Positions 59,207-64,000 of a DNA stretch of 64,000 bases are shown here, in pieces; within the stretch, counting starts at the first letter, position 1; each line of letters starts with the position of its first letter. Made by a program: the position numbers and the translations under genes. The notes beneath the pieces were generated by a model. It was not told the DNA's origin. It saw only the letters and a program-made list of their open reading frames with translations, and did not search any database. The DNA is from an uncultured Streptomyces sp. (lineage in GTDB: Bacteria; Actinomycetota; Actinomycetes; Streptomycetales; Streptomycetaceae): the NCBI RefSeq assembly GCF_947488945.1, contig NZ_CANLBS010000020.1, forward strand, positions 1-64,000, read 5' to 3'.

Positions 59207-59860
59207 TCAGGTGGTGCTGTGGGGCGCCGCCCCGTGTCGCCGGGGTTCCGGCAGTTCCGCGGAGAGGGCGTCGAAGGCGAGGACGACCAGTTCGGGCAAA
59301 GCGGCCGGGCGATCACCCCGCACCCACGCCGTCTGGGCGGCGAGGAGCGCGCCGGCTCCCGCGGCGACGACCACGGCCGGACGGAGGTCCTGGCGCGGGT
59401 CGACGCCGAGCCGGGCCGCCAGGACGGCGACCGACTCCTCCTGCGCGTCCACCCGGATGTGGTGGAACGCGGCGAAGAGAGTGGGCTCGTCCTCGGCCAG
59501 GCGCAGCAGGTCGAAGACGCGGGGCCGCAGATGCCAGGGCTCGGCCTCCGGGTCGCCGAGCCAGTCGAGGACGGCACGGCGGTAGGCGGTGAGCGGGGGC
59601 TCGGCGGCGGGCCGGGCGCGGAGTGCTTCGTTGATCCGGTCACCGTCGCCCCGGACCACGTCCAGGACTGCGGCTTCCTTGCTCGGGAAGTAACGGCTGA
59701 ACGTGCGCCGGTCGACGTCGGCCGCTTGCGCGATCTCCTCGACCGTCACCTTGCGCAGCCCCCGGTCGAGCACCAGCTCGAGAGCGGCCTGCGCGAGGGT
59801 GTCCCGGGTCTTGCGCGCCTTGCGGCCGCGCCGTTCCGGGGCCTTGCTCGTCCGTTGCAT
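59207..59860 (-). CDS. TetR-family transcriptional regulator
   Basis: A 217-residue TetR protein. HTH: RDTLAQAALELVLDRGLRKVTVEEIAQAADVDRRTFSRYFPSKEAAV, then a helical ligand domain. It heads a minus-strand operon with the SDR and alcohol dehydrogenase genes. A GTCCCA-N-TGGGAC dyad 24 bases upstream of the ATG is a likely operator. ATG 59860 was chosen because it begins a typical basic N-terminus; in-frame sequence upstream crosses the operator. Confidence 0.87.
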   Translation of the reverse strand: MQRTSKAPERRGRKARKTRDTLAQAALELVLDRGLRKVTVEEIAQAADVDRRTFSRYFPSKEAAVLDVVRGDGDRINEALRARPAAEPPLTAYRRAVLDWLGDPEAEPWHLRPRVFDLLRLAEDEPTLFAAFHHIRVDAQEESVAVLAARLGVDPRQDLRPAVVVAAGAGALLAAQTAWVRGDRPAALPELVVLAFDALSAELPEPRRHGAAPHSTT

Positions 59861-59883
59861 AAGTGCACCGTACACCTGAAAAT

Positions 59884-59896
59884 GTCCCAGTGGGAC
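59884..59896. promoter_or_regulatory. Operator candidate of the TetR gene
   Basis: GTCCCA-G-TGGGAC, a perfect 6-bp dyad, directly upstream of the TetR start in an AT-richer stretch. An imperfect GTGCAC..GTACAC dyad lies between it and the ATG. Confidence 0.45.
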
Positions 59897-59963
59897 TTCT
59901 GTCGCGGCGGGACTTTTCCGGAGCTGGGAAGTCCCGGCTCCCGCGGGGGCCACGCCGGCTCCC

Positions 59964-61291
59964 TCATGGCCGGGGGAGCCCGGTGCGGGGGTGGACGAGA
60001 GGGGTGCCCAGCCGTACGGGCACGGGGTGCGCGGCCCCCGCCGGGCGCTGCCGCGACGGGAGGGGAATCCGTTCGGGGTGGGCCGGCGGACCGGAACCGG
60101 CGGCGGGCGTGAACGTGGGAGTGCGGTCGCCGTTCCGGTCGGCCGCCGGCGCAGGGCGCAGGGCGAGAGCGGCGACGTCGTCCCGGCGGACCCCGCCGGT
60201 GAAGGACCGCAGGTCCGCCCGGAGCGCCTCCAGGACCTCGTCCGGTTCGAGGCCGGCCCACCGCTCCAGCCTCGCGTCGAAGGGGTAGAAGGCGCCGTTT
60301 TCGTCGCGGGCCTCGGTCACCCCGTCCGTGCAGAGCAGCAGCGTGGCGCCGGGCGGCAGGTCGAACCGTTCGGCGGCGCGGGGCTCGGCGACCAGTTCGC
60401 CCAGGCCCAGCGGGACCGAGGCGTCACCGAGCGGCGCCCGCCGGGCGGTGCCGCCGTCCAGGATCCGCGGGTACAGGTGCCCGCAGTTCAGCACCTCGAC
60501 GCGGTCGCCCCCGTCCAGGCTCAGCACCAGCGCGGTCACGAACCGCTCGGCGTCCCCCGTCTGCGCGGCGAAGCCGTTGTGGCGGACCACCGCGGCCTCC
60601 ATCGCCTCCACCACCCCGGTGAGCGTCGGTTCCCGGTAGGCGGCCTCCCGGAACGCTCCGAGGGCCGCGAAACCGGTGCCGATGGCGGCGATGCCCTTGC
60701 CCTGCACGTCACCGATGACGACCCGGGTCCCGTACGGCGACTCCACCATCTCGTAGACGTCCCCGCCGACGAACCGGTCCTCCTCGATGGGCTCGTACAG
60801 GCCGTGGGCGAGCACGTGGTCGGTGAGGACGGGGAGCGGGCGCAGGATCTGGCACTGCAACGCCACCGCGGCGGACCTCAGACGGGCCATCTTCGCGGCG
60901 TGCCCGAGGCGCGCGGCGCAGGCGGCGACACCGAGCGAGCAGGCCAGCAGGGTGAATCCGACCCCCAGGACCATGGACGAGTACGAGCTGTCCGACGCGA
61001 TCTTGGTGGCGCACACCACGGCGGCCGTCCAGGCCGCGACGCCGACCGTCTGCCCGATGCGGCAGAAGACGGACGCCAGCGCGGGCACCACCACGAGCAG
61101 GGGGTGAGCCGCAGGTCGTCTCCGGTGCGGTGGTCGAGGACCACGACGACGAGGGTGAGCGCCACGAGACCGATCCCCAGGGGCCAGTTCCCGACCACGG
61201 GCGCACCGGTCACGGTGGTCCCGCCGTCCTCCCCCTCCGGTAGCGTCGGCTGCCCCGTCCGCCCGGCGGACCGGTGGAACCAGGTGGTCAC
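59964..61291 (-). pseudogene. SpoIIE-type PP2C phosphatase, frameshifted
   Basis: From GTG 61291 the first about 62 codons encode a membrane start (GNWPLGIGLVALTLVVVVLDHRTGDDLRL). At about 61105 the frame breaks. In the next frame it continues LLVVVPALASVFC, more membrane segments, then an intact SpoIIE phosphatase domain: EEDRFVGGDVYEM, VIGDVQGKGIAA, LNCGHLYP, LLLCTDGVTEARD and RRDDVAALAL. One missing base (CTCACC for an expected CTCCACC on the coding strand) explains the break. It is either a real mutation or a sequencing error. Such phosphatases regulate anti-sigma antagonists; the nearby SigB/SigF-type factor is a possible link. Confidence 0.75.
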
Positions 61292-61555
61292 GGTCGGCGC
61301 CTCCCTCTGCTCGGCCGTCCCGCGGCCCGGTGTGAGCCGCTTCCTCCCAGTTGATCTCCTTCCGCTCCGCTCCGCGGCGGGGCCAACGGCCCCGGCACGG
61401 GGGCAAAGGTCCCTGCCCCGGGGGCCGGAGGCCTGAGGTCCTGGTGCGAGCGGGCCGGAGGTCCCGGAGGCGTGGACCGGCAGAGGGCACCCGCGGGTCA
61501 GGCAGCGGCGGACGGGAACGAGGCGGAGGGCTCGGGGCGGCGGGCACGGGGCCGG

Positions 61556-62302
61556 TCAGGGGGCGACGGCCTCGCGGAAGGAGACCCGGGCGCGGAGCCG
61601 GAAACCGAGGGCCTCGTAGAGGCGGACGGCGCCGGTGTTGGAGTCGACGGCGTGCAGGAAGGAGGTCTCGCCGCGCTGCTCGATGCCGTGGGCGACGGCC
61701 CGGATCAGCCGGCCCGCCAGCCCTTGTCCGCGCGCGGCGGGGTCGGTGCAGACCGCACTGATCTCCGTCCAGCCGGCCGGGTGCAGCCGCTCCCCCGCCA
61801 TGGCGACGAGGGCGCCGCCCCGGCGGATGCCGAGGTAGGACCCCATGTCGACGGTGCGCGGCAGGAAGGGACCGGGCTCGGTACGGGCGACCAGGTCCAG
61901 CATCTCCGGCACGTCCGCGGGCCCCAGTCGCACCGCCTCCGGGTCCGGGGCCGCGTCGACCCGCTCACCGGCGAGCTGGACGCCCTCGGCGTGGAAGCCG
62001 GTCGTCCACGTCGCCGGCGGCTCGCCGCGGAAGTTCAGCAGCAGCACGCTTCCGCCCGGCCCGGCGAGAGCCGCGGCGTCGGCCCAGTCGTCCGCGTCCG
62101 GGGCGTCGGGCAGCGCGAACCACGGGGTGACGTCCCCGGGGTAGCGCAGGACGCGGCCGCGGCGCTCGGCGAAGCGGGCGTGCGGGCCGGTGAGGGCCGC
62201 GCGCACGGGGTTGTCGAGCGGATGGGAGGCCGAGGCCCCGGGACCGGAGCGGACCACCCGCGTCCGGTCGTCCTGCGCCTGCGCCGTACCGACTTCGGTC
62301 AT
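61556..62302 (-). CDS. GNAT-family N-acetyltransferase
   Basis: A 248-residue acetyltransferase with the C-terminal GNAT domain SAVCTDPAARGQGLAGRLIRAV and FLHAVDSNTGAVRLYEALGF. The N-terminal half holds DNPVRAALTGPHARFAE. It is a clear paralogue of the protein encoded at 41768, with matching blocks along the whole length (ADVPEMLDLVARTEPGPFLP). ATG 62302 is the first credible start. Substrate unknown. Confidence 0.83.
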   Translation of the reverse strand: MTEVGTAQAQDDRTRVVRSGPGASASHPLDNPVRAALTGPHARFAERRGRVLRYPGDVTPWFALPDAPDADDWADAAALAGPGGSVLLLNFRGEPPATWTTGFHAEGVQLAGERVDAAPDPEAVRLGPADVPEMLDLVARTEPGPFLPRTVDMGSYLGIRRGGALVAMAGERLHPAGWTEISAVCTDPAARGQGLAGRLIRAVAHGIEQRGETSFLHAVDSNTGAVRLYEALGFRLRARVSFREAVAP

Positions 62303-62745
62303 GCGGTCCCTCGCTCCGTCCTGTGACTGGCCGCCCGTCGGCGGCTCCACCCGTCAGCACCGGACAGCGCGCGGGGAACCCCGGACTATTCCCGGCGCTG
62401 CCGCACCGCGTGAGGACGGACGCCCCCGCACGCGGCGACGACGGACCGTCCCGTGCGGGGCGCCGGCCCGGCGGAACGGTCCCGGGCGGTCGGGCCCCCA
62501 TTCGGTGTCCACCTGTGGCACTCTGGATGCGGCCGCCCCACCGGGCTCCCCCGTACCGGTGGGGCGGTCTTGTGCCCCCATGCCCCGCCGGGCCGCTCCC
62601 GGGGCGGCTTGTTTCCCGCCCGCTGCGGCGGGTACGGGCCGTTCCCGGGCCTCCGTCGGAATCAACTCCCTTGTCCACGCATAGGACTGACGACCCGGGG
62701 AAGGTGCCAGTACCTGATGGCACACCACCAGGGGAGCGTGACCGG
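62303..62745. other. Divergent intergenic region, GNAT / sigma factor
   Basis: 443 bases. The clear feature is the 12-bp hairpin at 62533-62567, listed separately. The sigma-factor promoter should lie between that hairpin and 62745 but I could not fix it. Confidence 0.4.
62533..62567 (+). terminator. 12-bp perfect hairpin in the sigma-factor leader region
   Basis: CCGCCCCACCGG (62533-62544), 11-base loop, exact complement (62556-62567), followed by TCTTGTG. It could end a small RNA or act as an attenuator ahead of the sigma gene. Confidence 0.5.
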
Positions 62746-63618
62746 ATGACGGCACAGACCGAGCGCACGACGCGGACGGGCCCGACCGGGGTCACCGAGG
62801 AACTGCCGTGGATCGAGGACGCCGGGAAGGTCGCGCCGAAGGACGCGCGGCGCATGTCCCGGCTCTTCTTCGACCGCCTCCAGGTACTGGAGGAGGGCAC
62901 GCACGAGTACCAGTACGCCCGCAACACCCTGATCGAGATGAACCTGTCGCTGGTGCGCTTCGCGGCGGGCCGGTTCCGCAACCGCGGCAGCGGCGACATG
63001 GAGGACATCGTCCAGGTCGGCACGATCGGGCTGATCAAGGCGATCGACCGCTTCGACCTGTCCCGCGAGGTGGAGTTCACCTCCTTCGCCGTCCCGTACA
63101 TCGTCGGGGAGATCAAGCGGTTCTTCCGCGACACCAGTTGGGCGGTGCACGTCCCGCGCCGGCTGCAGGAACTGCGCGTCGACCTGGCGAAGGCCAAGGA
63201 GGCGCTCGCCGGCGAGCTGGACCGGGACCCGACCGTGGGCGAACTGGCCGAGCGGCTGGGGCTCTCGGAGGAAGAGGTCGCGGAGGGCATCGTGGCCTCC
63301 AACGGATACACCGCCGGCTCCCTCGACATGCCGACCGAGACCTCGGAGACGGGCCGCCCGCACGTCTCCGGCCGTTCCTTCGGCGATGTGCTGGGCGAGC
63401 CGGACGCCGGGATGGAGACGGTGGAGAACCTCCAGTGCCTGGCGCCGCTCCTCGGTGAACTCGACGCCCGCGAGCGCCGGATCATCGACATGCGGTTCGG
63501 GCAGGAGATGACCCAGGCGCAGATCGGCGTCGAACTGGGCATCTCCCAGATGCACGTGTCCCGCCTGCTCAACCGCATGCTCGGCAAGCTGCGCGACGGG
63601 ATGCTCACGGAGGACTGA
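62746..63618 (+). CDS. SigB/SigF-family RNA polymerase sigma factor
   Basis: A 290-residue group 3 sigma factor. Region 2: ARNTLIEMNLSLVRFAAGRFRNRGSGDMEDIVQVGTIGLIKAIDRFDLSREVEFTSFAVPYIVGEIKRFFRD; region 3: VHVPRRLQELRVDLAKAKEAL and PTVGELAERLGLSEEEV; region 4: GELDARERRIIDMRFGQEMTQAQIGVELGISQMHVSRLLNRMLGKLR. This matches the Streptomyces stress/sporulation sigma group (SigB/F/H/N type). Such factors are held by anti-sigma factors that SpoIIE-type phosphatases help release. ATG 62746 has GGGGAG at nine bases. Confidence 0.9.
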   Translation: MTAQTERTTRTGPTGVTEELPWIEDAGKVAPKDARRMSRLFFDRLQVLEEGTHEYQYARNTLIEMNLSLVRFAAGRFRNRGSGDMEDIVQVGTIGLIKAIDRFDLSREVEFTSFAVPYIVGEIKRFFRDTSWAVHVPRRLQELRVDLAKAKEALAGELDRDPTVGELAERLGLSEEEVAEGIVASNGYTAGSLDMPTETSETGRPHVSGRSFGDVLGEPDAGMETVENLQCLAPLLGELDARERRIIDMRFGQEMTQAQIGVELGISQMHVSRLLNRMLGKLRDGMLTED

Positions 63619-64000
63619 CCCCCGCGCCGGTCCGGCACCGGCCCGCACACAGGTCCTGCCGGGTGGCGCCCGCGGGAGAACGTGTACGCCGCGCCGCCTG
63701 ACGGCGTGCCGGGTGTCGGGTCAACGGGTCCCGTACCGCCTGGAGTCGTGCCGCGCCTCCGGGGCGGGTCAAACGGTGCGCCGAGCGTGCCGGACTCGAC
63801 CGCGCACGCCTTCCCGCCCGCCCGTTCCGCCCGGGGTGGGCCTTTCGGCGTGTCCCCTGCCCGGCCCGTGCCCGCCGGTCCCCCCTGCACCCGGAGGGGT
63901 GTACCCGGTGTACCCACCCGGTGTACCTACGCCCACCCGCGCCGTCGCCCTGGGTCGCGTCCGGCCGGGTGTTCCGGCGGCTGGGACGACGAGCGGGGAG
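63619..64000. other. Sequence after the sigma-factor gene
   Basis: 382 bases to the window end. A short hairpin GCCGGT-N5-ACCGGC (63626-63642) may end the sigma transcript. Near 63900-63930 GGTGTACC-like units recur three times (GGGTGTACCC, CCGGTGTACC twice). I see no supportable gene. Confidence 0.4.

Noticed and set aside
1-64000. tRNA, rRNA, transposase, integrase or CRISPR elements
   Set aside because: I looked for cloverleaf stems, transposase motifs and regularly spaced repeats on both strands by eye and found none; a tRNAscan or IS search would be decisive.

Overview
The window is very GC-rich, uses G/C third positions almost throughout, has frequent GTG/TTG starts and many 4-base start/stop overlaps. 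Gene content (SigB/SigF-type sigma factor, SpoIIE-type phosphatase, GlxA-type regulator, ManD, ABC-F protein, large NRPS cluster) points to Streptomyces or a close relative.

1-7148: end of an unidentified gene, a minus-strand operon of membrane-lipid enzymes (PAP2-diacylglycerol kinase fusion, YihY/BrkB protein, second PAP2 phosphatase), a cupin divergent from a GlxA-type AraC regulator, and a secreted sialidase.

7302-31015: a complete antibiotic cluster that I read as albomycin (abm). Albomycin is a sideromycin: a ferrichrome-like tri-(N5-acetyl-N5-hydroxyornithine) carrier joined to a seryl-thionucleoside that poisons seryl-tRNA synthetase. The minus-strand operon abmN-O-P-Q-R encodes ABC export proteins and an A-T-C-T-C-T peptide synthetase. 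The plus-strand genes M, L and then J-I-H-G-F-E-D-C-B-A encode two radical SAM enzymes, a 2H phosphoesterase, a methyltransferase, an SHMT-like PLP enzyme, a kinase, a carbamoyltransferase, another PLP enzyme, an unusual His/Cys plus zinc-ribbon protein, ornithine N5-hydroxylase and its acetyltransferase. A second seryl-tRNA synthetase (abmK) lies antiparallel inside this run. The divergent N/M intergenic region holds promoters and an iron-box-like site. Letters come from matching gene content and order to the published cluster as I remember it.

31177-42592: sulfur-scavenging region. It has a LysR regulator, a cysteine-containing leader peptide followed by two strong hairpins (apparent attenuator), FMN reductase, SfnB-like oxidase, SsuD monooxygenase, an ssuC permease remnant with an internal deletion and frameshift, a polar amino-acid ABC transporter, a SolA-like oxidase and a GNAT acetyltransferase.

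42668-52543: ManD-type dehydratase, TPR-like protein, a MerR/sliding-clamp-like fusion, GNAT, MarR, an F420/NADPH-type oxidoreductase, then an AurF-type diiron oxygenase with a ferredoxin-ferredoxin reductase fusion (tandem operator upstream), and a DoxX protein.

52961-63618: gamma-glutamyltransferase-family enzyme, Nudix hydrolase, an ABC-F protein preceded by an apparently leaderless 10-codon Tyr/Phe-rich leader ORF, a TetR-SDR-alcohol dehydrogenase operon, a frameshifted SpoIIE-type phosphatase, a GNAT acetyltransferase paralogous to the one at 41768, and the sigma factor. I saw no tRNA, rRNA, CRISPR array or insertion sequence.
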